NCBI GenBank assembly: GCA_900175165.2
Contig: FWWN02000635.1
Span: 4,338 to 68,337 of the forward strand
DNA: 64,000 bases
Reading direction: 5' to 3'
Origin: Rhizomucor pusillus
Lineage: Eukaryota; Mucoromycota; Mucoromycetes; Mucorales; Lichtheimiaceae
A model generated the notes under the pieces. That model did no database searches, was not told the DNA's origin, and worked only from the letters and a program-made list of their open reading frames with translations. The translations under genes and the position numbers were made by a program. How positions within the stretch are numbered: the stretch's first letter is position 1; each line of letters starts with the position of its first letter. Below are positions 11,244 to 23,700 of the stretch, in pieces.

Positions 11244-13060
11244 AGATTGGATACTTCTTGGCCCATGTATGCCCCGCTTTTATTTCTACAAAGCACTTTG
11301 CGATATACCTTCCAACAATTCATTCTTTCTTCCTTTTCACATATGCATAATCATGTTCCTAGCTTGATACTTTTATCCTATATTTTATCCACCATTTTTT
11401 ATCAGTTTAGTAAACTCCTCTTTGCTTGAAAAGTTAATTGTTAGAAAGTTTTCCAACCTCATTATCAACATAAATTTTTGACAAGGGATGGCAATTGATA
11501 CGGTACTTCTACTACTAGCTGCAGCAGATGCATGTCCTCCTCCACCGAATGCCTCACTCTCTCAACCTGTTTGTGCAACCTTTTGCAAGATAGCAAACCA
11601 TAAATCCGGAGCAGACCGAATCACCGAAATCTTGGATTTGTAAGGTATGAAATTGGTCGTTACCTTACCGTTACCCTGAGAACAAAACAGCAACACGGTC
11701 TTGTTGACCAAGTCAAGACACAAAGTCTAATTGTACATTATATACTACTACTTGTTGCTGCCACATATTATTATGCCCGCAGTGTGTGCCGTCTGAACCG
11801 AGGAGCAACGACAGGGACTCCTCCTGAATAAGGAGGGCATGAATGTCAGTGAGAGAATGCTTCTGAGCACGCACCGGAAATACAAGTCAAAAAAGATTGT
11901 GTGCTCTCAACGCAGATGATGTATGGTTTGCACGCGCAAAAAGTTGATAGAATCCGAGAGTATCTTAATAGTAAGGGGTTGGCTCGTGCAGCAGCAGCAG
12001 TGGTCCGACCGTCTTGCCCGATCCAGCCATTCCTCAAGACCTGGGTAACGGACCAAATCGTGGCTGGCTGCAGAAAATCCGTTCCCACGTCATCTCACGA
12101 CGACTTTACCACAAAAGGATGCCCTTGATGATGAAAACAGAAATAGGGCCTTTCATTGGCTTCGCTCTTGCATGCATATGCATGGTCGTCGTCGTCAACT
12201 TTTGTGCTTATTATAGCTCTCTGGCAACGGAACTAACGGCTTTCTCTCTGATAAAATTAAGGGGCAAGGCATCCCCACCGTGCAGGCCCCCGAGCTGGAG
12301 CTTCCAAGGTTGTAAAATATGTGGCATGGAGAAAGATAGACTGACAAGCTGCTTGACAGCCCTCGCCTTACCACTTTTGGTGCGTGTGTGTATGTTGGGG
12401 GTTTGGGGGTGGAACGACGATGATCATTTGTCAGATTATTAACTATTGCCTGTTTCTCCAAGCATCAGATACCATAACGAGAAATGACTCCAAGAGAGAA
12501 GGGACAAAAAACATGAATGTATGTATATTACAGCAAGTAGACCCAAGATGAGCAGAAAAAAGATATATAGATGAAAAGATGATGATGATGTTGCTGTGGA
12601 AATGACAAATATATAAAAAAATAAAGAGATGCAAAACGATGGGAATGGCACAAGAGACAGTGTAAACAATAGAACAAGAATAAAAACAGAAAGATACAAT
12701 AAACGGGACAAGCCAAATGAAGGAAGAAAAGAGAAAGAAGTGGGGTATGTGGGTGTGCGTATGTGAGGCACGATAAAAGAAGAAAAACTGTTAGCTACAA
12801 CACATAGGTATAGAGGAGGAGTGTAATGGAAAGGGTCGGAGGAAGTGGTTATAAATTGCACATAGAGGAGAACAAGCGCAGATAGTAGAAAGAGGCAATA
12901 CATGGGGCGTAAATGAGTAGATATAAAAAGATGCACGGTCAACGTACGAAATTACATAAGTAGACAGTAGAGTGGCATAAGAAGAGAGTCCAGGTTGGAT
13001 AAAGTCAAGAACAGGAGGAAAATGAGTGGGACGGGAAGATAGGGAAAAAGTGTTCGACGT
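11244..13060. other. intergenic, purine-biased 3' flank of the bHLH gene
   Basis: No gene is supported between the convergent MFS copy 2 and bHLH genes. From about 12480 to 13060 the plus strand is strongly purine-rich (long A/G runs), so the transcribed strand of the bHLH 3' region would be pyrimidine-rich. An open frame at 12014-12442 has no recognisable domain and I do not call it. Confidence 0.5.
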
Positions 13061-14258
13061 TCAGTTTTGCTGCGATTGCACCTTGAATTCGGTATTAGAG
13101 GGAGTAGACGTCAACTTGCCAATGAATTCGGTGGGCATGTTGGCAAAAGAGGCTAGCAAGATACTTAAATTTTTAGATTTACATGACGTCTTCTGTTGAA
13201 ATTTAATGATTACTTACCAGACGTGGAGATGGCCGCAGCGTTGTTCAAGTCGAGATCATCAGCGTTGGTGCTGCTGTTATCATCGTCGCTGTCGAAACCA
13301 ACGGGCGAGGTAGAGGAAGAACCTGGGAGGGGTGCTGCTTGCGAGGAGTTTTGGAACATGACTTCCCAAGAGCTGCCTATAAGGCTGTTCGAGTCAAGAT
13401 CGCCACCGACGGACGAGGCACCTTCTTGCGTCATGACAAGAGACGGGCATGACTTGAGACTGTCCTGGTCGGTCCTTTCACCGGTAGAGTATAGCTGCTG
13501 CATCAATTCTTCGTTTTCTTCACGGAGTCGGCGGATCTCTCTGATAAGTCGCTCTTCCTTTTGGACGGTTTGTTTGACTAAATGCACGGTTTCGTCAAGC
13601 CTCTTTGTTCTATTGACGAACGCTGCTCTATCGGCTTACCATAATCAAGAGTGCGTTCAATAATGGTGCCCTTGGAGGGGCGTCTGTCGTTTTGAAGGTT
13701 AGGCAACGAGTGAGCTAGCTGCTGAAATTTCGTATTCAAGTTTTCGCGTCTAGCACGTTCAATCGCGTTGTGCTCGGCACGTTTCTCGGCTTTGGTTTGG
13801 AACCTAAGAGCATCGGATGATGAGTTTGTCTCGAAGTCGATTCGACGATTTTCTAGTTTTCCTTTACCTTTTGCCGGGCGAGCCGAGTTGGTGCTGTTGC
13901 TGTTGATGTTCAAACTGTTGCTGCCGTTGCTGATATTCCATCACTAGGGATAAGACTAAAGCGTCAGTTTCCGAAGTCTGGATAAAGTCTACGACCAAGT
14001 ATGTATGCACATACGCTGCTGTTGATACATGGCCTGTTGCTGCTGTAGCAACTGCAGGCGTCGTGCTTGCTGGTGATGCTGAGGTTGAATGTGGCCAGAT
14101 GCAAATTGAAAGTTGAACTGCTGCTGCTGGTGATACATGGATGGACGACACGCGATCGACGGATCCATGACATTGCCATACATCATGTTCCCGTTCAAGG
14201 GGGCAGAGTAGGCATGAGCGATGTATTGCTGCTGTTGCTGTGTAAAATCAGCCATCAA
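13061..14258 (-). CDS. bHLH transcription factor, glutamine-rich N-terminus
   Basis: Five exons on the minus strand: 14258-14015, 13943-13868, 13803-13640, 13577-13218 and 13152-13061. They total 936 bases, giving 311 residues. The first third is Gln-rich (QQQQQ runs). A basic helix-loop-helix follows, with basic region HNAIERARRENLN, helix 1 KFQQLAHSLPNL, loop NDRRPSKG and helix 2 TIIERTLDYVKQ. It runs on into a coiled coil (EERLIREIRRLREENEEL). The His, Glu and Arg in the basic region are those that contact E-box CANNTG DNA in the family. Intron 3 lies inside helix 2. The acidic Ser-rich tail may be an activation region. No target genes can be named. Confidence 0.88.
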
Positions 14259-14440
14259 AAGATAAAGATAAAAAGAAAATCAAAATGTGGTTGTTTGGAT
14301 ACGAGCAAGGAGAAGAGTAAAAAAAATAATGTAAAGGTTCAAGAAAGAGAAGCGAGAAGAAAAAAGAGATATGGAGGCGAGGTGTTGATTGGAGAGAAAA
14401 GTATGGTGTGTGAGTGCGTGAATGTGCAGATGTACGTTGC

Positions 14441-14450
14441 TTTTTATATA
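14441..14450 (-). promoter_or_regulatory. probable TATA box of the bHLH gene
   Basis: The minus strand reads TATATAAAAA about 185 bases upstream of the bHLH ATG (14258). It is followed by pyrimidine-rich sequence on the sense strand, typical of a fungal core promoter and leader. Confidence 0.45.
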
Positions 14451-14613
14451 GACTTGAAAGTATCCTGTTTACCCGAGGTGGGTCATGGGTTGTTTTTTCA
14501 TCGCCTTTGTCATCGGTGAAACTGAAAGTAGATACACCAGATCTACCTAGTAGTTTGTCCCTCCGAGAGTGTGCACGGCTCTGGCTAACGGGATACACAA
14601 AGCCCCCCCCCCC

Positions 14614-14620
14614 NNNNNNN
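14614..14620. other. assembly gap of 7 N inside a poly-C tract
   Basis: Seven N follow a run of C from 14603 and are followed by four more C. This looks like a homopolymer that sequencing could not resolve. It lies about 350 bases upstream of the bHLH start. Confidence 0.98.
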
Positions 14621-16800
14621 CCCCACTTTTTTGTGTCTATCTCTGTGTCCCCCAACTATTTTAACTGCTAACAACCCGTAAACTAAAGGAACTACGGGTT
14701 CCCTCGGTCTGGACTCGCCCGCAAGCCATTTACCTCAGTCGATGTGTGTTCTGTTTTTCAGTATTCATACATACTTGCTTCTTTGATGGTCTAAAGATTG
14801 CATGCAGACTCGGATCCTTGCATCACACAGGTTGCTCGTGCACATGTATCCCACAAAGGTTTACGGTTTTGGAGAACAGCCCTGTACAAATCGCCGTTAC
14901 GTTATTTTTCTCTATTCTTTTTTCTTTCTCTAGCCAGCACCCTGGATATCGGCGAAGCCTTTTTTGGGGACACCGATCATTTTCTCCAATTCGCTAACTT
15001 TACTGCCCAAGCGTATGTTTATGTTTACACCGCTCAGTTACCAAGGATCACTTTTGACTTGCAACCAGGTCGCTAAAAATGCATCAAATGTAGAAGCGCA
15101 GTTGTTTCTATCTCCTTTCCATGCTTTGTTGTTATATATTTGAAAATTGTTCGAGTTCATTTGAGAAGATCCAGGGGTACATGATCCAGTGTGTGGACGC
15201 GATAAACTCCTCTCGATTCCGGAGCGAAGTGTGTGTTCCGAGAGATCCGAAACTTTTGGTTTGTGTAATCTCCTTCTGTTGACAGCCACTTTTTTTTTGG
15301 TCCTTTGAAAGACTGGGAGTCGGTTACGGGGAGCGTTCCGAGCGAGCAAAACGGAACAGACAGCAGGTTGTACACTATCATCGTCGAAACTGCTCTTTCC
15401 TTTCTTTTTTCCTTCGTTTCCGCGAGTCATGTGAGCAATGGCCCCGTCACCATGTTAAGATGTGCATACACACACACACACACGCGAACATGTACATAGG
15501 CCCACCATTTTATTGCCTCAATTGTACAAGCCGTGAGTGAGCAGCAGCAAAGTCGTGGATCCGTTCCCACAGACTGCGTTTCAACCCACTAGCCTCTCGT
15601 CACACCCGCCGCACTCTTTCAACAGTCTGTGGGTCCTTGTACACCTTCTTCCTTCGGAGCCATCGTCACGAGTGACACCATTTGACAACTACCACGATAG
15701 CTTTAGAGACGGTGCACAGAAAATTGTATACATGACAATATTTACTTCTTTCAACTCCACTGCGCAACCCCTTCAACAGAAAAAGGGGGCCAAGGGCAAG
15801 ATATTGATGCATATGCATATTTGATGTCCTCTTTCTTTCTTGCTACTGTGTGAATGTGCTTCCTTTCCTTTTTCATGTGTGGATTGCCAGTTTGTTTTTG
15901 TTTGACAACAGCTACTAGAACTTGACGGTAAAGAAAGGATAGCACAATTTACGTAAATAACGACAACCGTCTCCGTGCTCAGCCGAGGTAACACTTGAGT
16001 TATTTTTTGCTCCTTGTTGTTCTTCTCCGTAAATCATCGGAGGTGTATTAACGTTGAGCAAAAAGTAAAAAAAGAAAGGACGATGCTGGGCACAGACATC
16101 GTCGTGCCACCTGGACGGTGTACAAGATACTTACACCCCCAACCCAACAAGACTCACCACAGAGCTTTCATGAGACCTTTGTAAGACCTACCCGCGGGAA
16201 TCCCAGTATCTGTCTATAACAGAGGAGTTCGAAATGCAAACGTTGCCTGCTGAAAAACGAGTAGGCTTCTCTTCGCCGAGCGGAATCGTCAGCTTTCAAA
16301 TATGCATTCTGGCTTTCCTCGTTAAAGTCTGGCGTTAAACTTTGGTAACCAATGAACCGAAAGCGAGCTGCTGCTAGAATATATGTAAACCTTAACTAGC
16401 AATAGCAAGTAAAGGATGTATTTCGCGTGGACATTTCATTTGAGAGAATTGCTTATTATTCTTTAAGATCTTCCTTCTTTTTCTTATTCTTATCCTCCGC
16501 GACCATTTTGATCCTGTGAGAAGAAGATTGTAGGATCAGCCCTCCTGCTTCAGCCGAGAAATAATATAGTAATCCATCATACATGACGTGTACGCTTACT
16601 CTCTCGCTTCAATGCGATGACCATTGGTAGTACGGGATATCCGTATGCAGTATTCCGGTTCCCAGTATCTGACCCATCCAATGAACATTGACAAAAGTTA
16701 TAACAAGAAGAAGCCAGCAGGCTTTACTACTCTAAAGTATATTCTCGAAACCATTACTACGTAGTAGATCATACAAGTGATGACGATAATTAATTGTTTA

Positions 16801-17758
16801 TTATTTACTTCGTTGATGGATCCGCATATGCTGTGCCAAATTATCGGTGCGAGCAAACCGTTTCGCACAACACTCCACGGGACATTCATATGCTATCATA
16901 AGGAAATAACAAATGTAAACAATAAACGCATGTACATCAGTGATGTGTAGAAACATTGAACTTACGTTTATCATGGGTGTGGATGGAGCGATAGTGGCGC
17001 TTGACATGCTCCTGTCTCTTGAAGACCATATCGCATTCGGGACACTTGAATGGTCTGTGCACGTTATCCTCGGAGGAGCCCGCGGCGGTGATGCTTTGGC
17101 GTCCTGCAGTCTTGTGTCTCGTGCTGCGGCGCCGCTGTGATGGGAATGTTGATGATGATGATGATGATGATCGACCGGATGTTTTCTTGTTTTGGCTGCT
17201 GCTCCTGCTGCTGCTAGCATCCTCCGCTCCAACCGATGATAACGATGTCGATGCGGGAGATGCAGCCGAAGAAGAAGCAGAGACCAATTGCGGCGATGAT
17301 GGCGACGACGACGACGATGATGATGAGAATAGCGGTGGAGACACACATGTCTGCGTTGGTGATACTACGTGGTAATACGGATTGAAACATGCCTGTAAAG
17401 GAAGACACGTCCCGCGTGCATCTTCTTGTTGCTGCTGTGGAGTATTGACATATGCTCTGAGCAGATCGACCTGCTCAGCGTTTAATAATACACTGTTGTC
17501 CTCGCCATATGCAGGATTACTGTTAGTGTTGTTTTGCTTGATGACGGGTTCCCAGGGGTACATGTTGGTTGCTACAGAGTGCTGTGTTGCTACTGTCGGG
17601 CAGAACCACGAGCCATAGTGCCAGTTGTGATGAGACTCCTGCGGCAATGCTCCTCCCCAGCAGGAAGAGGGGTCGCCTTCGGAATCGCTGTCGCTGGTGC
17701 TGACGGGCGACTGGTCCGCGTAGACTTGAAAAGGTGGAGAATAGAATGCGAACGACAT
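16801..17758 (-). CDS. C2H2 zinc-finger transcription factor, Msn2/4-like
   Basis: Two exons, 17758-16966 and 16892-16801, total 885 bases, giving 294 residues. The intron splits the gene between the two fingers, both C-terminal. Finger 1 is FKCPECDMVFKRQEHVKRH and finger 2 YECPVECCAKRFARTDNLAQ, with CxxC/CxxxC and HxxxH ligands. The R.EHLKRH / R.DNL.QH helices resemble Msn2/Msn4-type factors, which bind CCCCT stress elements. This is inference. The N-terminal 240 residues are low complexity with Ser runs (encoded by the ATG/GAT-like repeat around 17152-17172) and acidic patches, as in activation domains. The start at 17758 is the first in-frame ATG; the longer frame begins at GTG. The minus strand has a TATATAA-like sequence at 17770-17782. 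Confidence 0.85.
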
Positions 17759-18263
17759 TTGTTGTATACAGTGATTATATAAAGTACTTGTTCTGTGCTG
17801 GAGGAAGAAGAAAGAAGAGAGCGAATCCGAAAAAAGCTGCACTTCTTTTTAAAGCTTGCTTCATGCTTTTTATTGTGGTGCTCTTTTAGTTTCCTCAATG
17901 AGGCACGCTGTTGCTGCTGCTGTTGCTGCTGGCTGGCTAATCTTTTTTGTTACCGACTGCATATAGTTCTCCACTTGTGTTTGGTTTAGACGTTGCATAT
18001 TGCATGCTTTTTTACTTTTTTGGTGCACCTTATATCTGGACGTCCCCGTCGCCAAAAATGTACACCTGTCCGTGCACCTGTCAGTAATGGTTCTAATATG
18101 TCGCTTCCGCCGAAGTGCACAATTAAGCGAAGCAAGGAAGCGATTAAAGCTCATTCGTGTTTTATTTTTAATCTTTTCATTATCTTCGCAAGCAACATTC
18201 TTGTTTTCTTCATTTTCGTGTAACCTGCTGGTTCATTGCAGAATTGCATGCAGACTGCATATA
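17759..18263. other. upstream region of the zinc-finger gene
   Basis: Lies between the zinc-finger start and the stop of the LMBD1-type gene (same strand). It contains Leu/Cys-type trinucleotide runs (tgctgctgttgctgctg near 17910-17930). No gene was seen. Confidence 0.5.
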
Positions 18264-20526
18264 TCATGAGTGATTATTATTATTACTGTTTCCACCGTAT
18301 TGACCATGTCGTCTGTGTCCTTCCAGCAAACCGCGCTGCTCGTCCTCTTCGGCTTCGGCATCCGCAGACTCCATGTCGACATTGTCTCTCGGTCGTCGGA
18401 ACAGAGCGACGACGAAACCAAGCACAAAGACTACCAAGAAAGCCCACTGTGCATAGTAAAAGACGATACCAAAGAATGGAGTGTTGACAATAATGCGATC
18501 AATCAAAGTAGATGAGATCGTCGGGGTACAGATTTCTGAAGTTTCGCTTGAATTTAGTCGTCATTCCAATGCTGTGTGTACCACTCTCACCTGTGGGAGC
18601 GTAAATATCGCATGGTACAATCAGATCCGCATGCTCCGAGCAGTTTCTTTGTCCACCTTCCGTGTAATTACACTGCATGTACATAAAAGTTAGCTTCTGG
18701 CATGCAAATACGAGCTCTAGTTAGCTTACAAAGACTTGGCTTCCAAAATGAGCATAGCCTGGCGCAACCACATTGGTTATCGAATAGTTGAGCGCGAGCA
18801 ATCCAAGTGTCAGCAAGATCGTGGCAAACAGTAAACCTTGCGGCAGCGTCGCATGTCTGCGTATGCGGAATAATGACACCCAGAGAAATCGTACACCGAT
18901 AGTTATCACTCCGGACATCGTCGCCATGAAAAAGTACACAATCAATAGCACCATGAAAATATAATCCAATGGAAAGACCTATAATTGCACGCATCATCAG
19001 CTTTGCACCGGACCCGCTCCTGTTGATGCAATGTAAATACCTTGGATAGATTTACAAAGATACAGTTGATCGGATTGAATAGATCAGGATGGCTGATAAT
19101 GTAACCGCATTTGCTTCCGCAGACCGAGAAGGTGATCTTGTCAATACTACGTACGTATTTTAGCATTCAGGTTACATGGAAACTCTTGCCGTTTCAAACT
19201 TACATTGTCAAAAATATCGACGCTGCCACAACGAGTGTCAAAACAAGCAAAAGAATACCAAACAGAACCTTTGTCAAGCTAGTCAGCATTGCATTCCAAT
19301 ATTCCTATCGCTTGTCTGATCCTACTTCAAATGGTCGCAAGATCGTAATGATTCGTTGCCAGATACTAGCCCGATCCTCTTGAATCGTACGCAAACGTCG
19401 CTGCAGAATCCTGAGATACCGTTTAGAGCATCTATACTACTTCTAAATTCTGCAACCTGCTTACCGCTCTTCGTCTTCAAGGTTCTCCAAATTCCTCTGG
19501 TCGCGTTCCGTCAATAATTTGTTGGATCCTGCGTACTTGCTTTGGATTGCTCGCTGGCGTTCACGCACCACAGCGAGCCGTGTATCCACATCCTCATTCT
19601 CAGCTTCAATCTTGCGCCGCCCTTTGATCATGTTGAAAGGCAAAATCGATAATCCCGGAGCCTTTCAATGTATAAATTGGTAAGCAGGATGCAATGTCTC
19701 TGATGTTATCACGACACTTACGGTATACACTATGAATACCAGCATGCCGAGGAAAAACAAGCATGCAATAACAAATGATATCGACTTTTCTCCATCTAAA
19801 CAAGATGCAGAAAAGAAAAATAGGTATCCAGTAAGTAGCAAAATAAACTGTTCATCCACTTACTGCTCTCCATGAGCAATTTCTCCAGCCAATCGAGATC
19901 AAGCTTGGGCGGCCGCTGACTTGGCTTGACAAAAAGTCCAAACAAGAAGAGCAAGAGCGAAATAACCACAAAAAATGACGTATACTTCAGCGCACCAAAC
20001 ACGCGGTCCTTGATCGTTTGCTCCTCGTCGTCGTCGTACTCTTCATAGTAGAAATAGCTGAATGGAATAATGAAAAAGCTAAACGCTGCGACCAGGCCAT
20101 ATCCCACTGTATTTAAACAAGTGATTAAATTATCCATTCTTCTATCAGTAGCTCGTTGTTACTTGCCATAGTAAGCAATTTGCACGGTCAGTGTCATCCA
20201 GTAAATCGTCTCTTTATCTGCCCATGATTTTTTCAAGCCCGTTTCTGGATCAACTGTCGAAGAAACTAGGAATATATCAACTGGTAGCAGAGCTAACGTG
20301 CATAGCACAAGTGTAAGCGAAATTATGGTGACTGCAGTGGCTAATGCCTCTGATTCTCGTTTGTGTTGGTAGTAGCGCGTGAACGCTATACTGAATAAAA
20401 GAAGTAGCTATGTTGCAAATTAGTTGTTGAATAAATATGTCTCTTGTGCAATGTGACGAGCTTCTGTTGGCTTACCCCAGAGACAATGCCGTATACAGTC
20501 CAGGCGATTCCAATGACTGCAGGCAT
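18264..20526 (-). CDS. LMBRD1: LMBD1-type lysosomal/vacuolar cobalamin transporter
   Basis: Multi-exon membrane protein. The first exon (20526-20476) encodes MPAVIGIAWTVYGIVSG. Successive segments match the LMBR1-domain family: IIPFSYFYYEEYDDDE, LPFNMIKGRRK, a Cys-rich luminal loop (CGSKCGYIISHPDLFNPI), LWVSLFRIRRHATLPQG and LALNYSITNVVAPGYA.FG. A last TM helix follows (YYAQWAFLVVFVLGFVVALF), then an acidic tail ending in an Asn run. In animals this protein, with ABCD4, moves vitamin B12 out of lysosomes. The intron after exon 2 starts GC (20165-20166), not GT, and only that choice joins ..TIYWMTLTVQIAYY to VGYGLVAAF in frame. Some exon limits were not computed to the base. The family is clear; a B12 role here is inferred. 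Confidence 0.85.
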
Positions 20527-20778
20527 GTTGCTACTGTCAAGACAACCAAGCCCGTTTATGCAATTCGAGGGTCCCAATTTGAGTCGGCGCCTTGAAGGCA
20601 ACTCTCCGATCTGGGGCGAACTGATCCGCATGAGCATCGACTTTTTCGCACCTTGTCAACGATCCATAGCTCTTTGTGATAACTGAAGCATGATCATTTA
20701 TCCGACCTCACCGTTCTTATACAGATAGACATCCCATGAAGGAAAAAGCTCTTGGACCCTTGCTAGTATCAAGACTTT

Positions 20779-23700
20779 TTATTTGTTTTCAATATCACCT
20801 TCCAACAAATCGTTTTGTAATAGACTTTCTATGAAAGGAATGTCGGGTTGGGCGAGGGTAAAGGATGACTGATAGACATAGAGGCCGACGTGGTCGATAA
20901 AGAATGAGAGTTGACGAATACTACTTATACTGCTCATCGTCAGCATTGGCCGTTTCAGTTGTCCCATGGATGGTACAGAAGCCGGCGATTCCGGTACATC
21001 CCTCGAAAATGGTTCCTACTCCGCATATTAGCAAGGCGTTGATCTCGTTACTGCTTATATCTGAATAATCCTTACAGAAAATGAATCATCGTGAGTCAGC
21101 TTCTCACTGAGTTTATCCATGATCGGTTTTGGACCTTCCCGTGCCTTTCGCCGTGTAATGGAGTCCACTGTGTCACGTATAAAGATCCATTGATATCTAA
21201 AGGAAAAAGTTAGATACCTGCTACCATAGCTCGGTTGAATAACACTACAAACATTTGAAAAGCGTCCGTCTCTAAAGTACAAAGAAGATCGAGAAATTTG
21301 CATCCAGCAAGAGCAATCTGTGCTTCTTCAGGCCGGTCGTGTCCTTCATCAGACAAATATGTGTTGAATAATCTCATCTGTTTAAATTTAGTTAAAAGTG
21401 TACGAAATCCAGAACGGATACAGAAATACTTGCCAATTCGGTGACCAACACTGGCCAGAAGTTCAAGAGATGTCTTTGCGAAAATCGGACGAGCATAATT
21501 CGCAGGCAAAGGTATATTTCAACATGAACCATTTCGCCGTGATCCAGCTTGAGCAGTTCTACAATCTTCTCTTGGATCACTGGAAGCTGCGGTACATACT
21601 GATCCACAGCGCCGCAAAATATAACATAAGAGAGTCGTCGTAGGTTTAGAGCTCTATTCACGGTTTCTTGATCCTTGTTGCTGAAGAACGCTGTTGAGGG
21701 AGACGTGGTTATTCGACCCATTAATTCCGTGAACCGCTCCTTTTCTAGAATGAACACCGTCTCGATGATCGTTCTCCAGCGTTTAGCTGTCGCCGAATTC
21801 ATGTAGAAGAATCGATTATCCAGGAACACATCCCAAACTTCTTTGCGCCAAGTCTTGTAAGAGAATGGCATCTTTGTCATTTCGCATATTTGATCCAAAA
21901 CGATTGCCGTCTTGCCAAAGCTACGGATTCATTTATCACATCGTTAACGACGCATATTTACATCGATGTAATGCCCTACTCACATGGCTTTTGATCTTAG
22001 CGCGGGTCCTATTACATAATATACAAGATTGTTGAGTAATGAAATGATCCGATCTTGATCGCCAATGATTTGTCGTAGCTCCGGTATAACAGCGGTTGCA
22101 AGATAGGTATTGACTTGGGCAATCAGTACGTCTTCGCTGGATTTCCATCCAGCCTTCTTTTCCAAGTCGGATACATTGCTGGTCGACATGTTTCGTGTCG
22201 AGTCACTGAGGATAGTTTCAGGTAGAGATAGGTTGTCGGAAGGACTGTGGACAGCCTCATCGTCCTCGTGAGCGGTTGATCTTCGCAGCCATATGCCTTG
22301 ATCAAAAGATCGACCAGCAATCAATATACAGTAATCTACACAGCGCTGATACAGATCTTGTGCATCACGTCGTGTCTTTCTATCATCATTGACAGACGAT
22401 TGAATAAGCCCATCCACAGCTACTGTTAGAAAGCGCAGTAAACCGGGTAAGAACATCTTGTGAGCTGATGCTTGCGACAAATAATCTTTTGCAAAGGACT
22501 GTATAATTGGCCATAACTGTGCGAGAGGATCCATTTTGATGAGATTCTTGCAATATATCTCAGCAAACCGTAAGATGGAGGTATCCGTGCTGCAAACAAT
22601 AAATGTTAGAAAAATCCTGGTCTCACCAACGAGATTACAAAAAGAACACAAACAGTTTGCCTGTGCGTAAAATATGTCGTCGTCTATGAACAGGCATGCC
22701 TGGCGTTCTCTGACGAATACCATCTAACAGCGTCGAAAGAATGTGATGGGGACTGCTTGTTGGCGTCGCTGCTAGGACCTGGAGTACAGAGAGGTCATAT
22801 TGTTCCTCCGATGTCTTGAAGGGCAAGACTTTTGAGTTATGTGAATCCTAAAGATGGGCGAAGAATTACGCAGCTTACCTCATACTCCAAAGCCAAGGGA
22901 TTCTCCATAAAGAATACCTCTGTGAATCCTTCCATAAAATCGAAGGTGCAATACTTGTAAAACCTCTCAAATATACTCTCCAACCTCGCCTTGACATGGT
23001 CTGCTGCAAATGCAAAACTCTGCAGAATTGCATCTCGTTTTGCACGTCCAATAGCATCTGCTGTTTTGGAATCCCATTCTGGCTGACTAAAAACGCGCCA
23101 GACATCCAAGAGGATATGCAGTATTACAGGCAATTGATAAAGCACAGCATCCCGCGGCTAATATTTGTATTAACTAACGGCAGGCATAAGCTGCAACAAG
23201 CTCGGAATTACCTTGATTTCTCCTGGCCGCACAGACTCTGCTGAATGTACTAGTTGGGAGAATCCGTGGAGAGTCGAGTTACTGTCAAGCTTTGGTGTGA
23301 GAAGTAAATAGTCTTGTGATTTGCTGTCAGGATACCACTCGTCATCAAGTCCTCTTTCTGTCAGGCAAAAGGATGCTATTCGTTCTAGACCGTACAAGAA
23401 TACAACAATGTCTTGTTCCGGGCCACCGACGACTGCGTTGTGTTCCTGCAAGTAGGGTCCACGATGCTCGCTCTCAATATTGGGTATTTTTTCCTCGGAA
23501 ACGTGCCGATGGTGGTGGTACTCTGGCGCCGTGGACAGCAAGAGCATAGTTGATTCGCCATGCATTAAAAGCCTAACTGCAGTATGACACAGTGTTACCT
23601 GTTCACAAACTGCCATTAGAATAGGTACGATCATTTGCCGGAACCCTCCGCGCAGGTTGGGAAGAGAGGCAAGTGTAAAATCTATCCAGTGCTGGAGTAC

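Larger units (their letters stand above)
14259..16800. other. long non-coding interval between two regulator genes
   Basis: About 2.5 kb upstream of the bHLH gene and downstream of the zinc-finger gene. No gene is supported. It holds a (CA)n tract near 15468-15483 and the assembly gap at 14614. Long upstream regions are common for regulated transcription factors; no specific site could be assigned. Confidence 0.5.

Noticed and set aside
12014..12442. 142-residue plus-strand frame with one hydrophobic stretch
   Set aside because: It lies in the purine-skewed intergenic interval, and I saw no recognisable motif or splice structure.
17001..17375. Asp/Leu-rich plus-strand frame over the zinc-finger gene
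   Set aside because: It is produced by the reverse reading of Ser/Asp trinucleotide repeats in the real gene.
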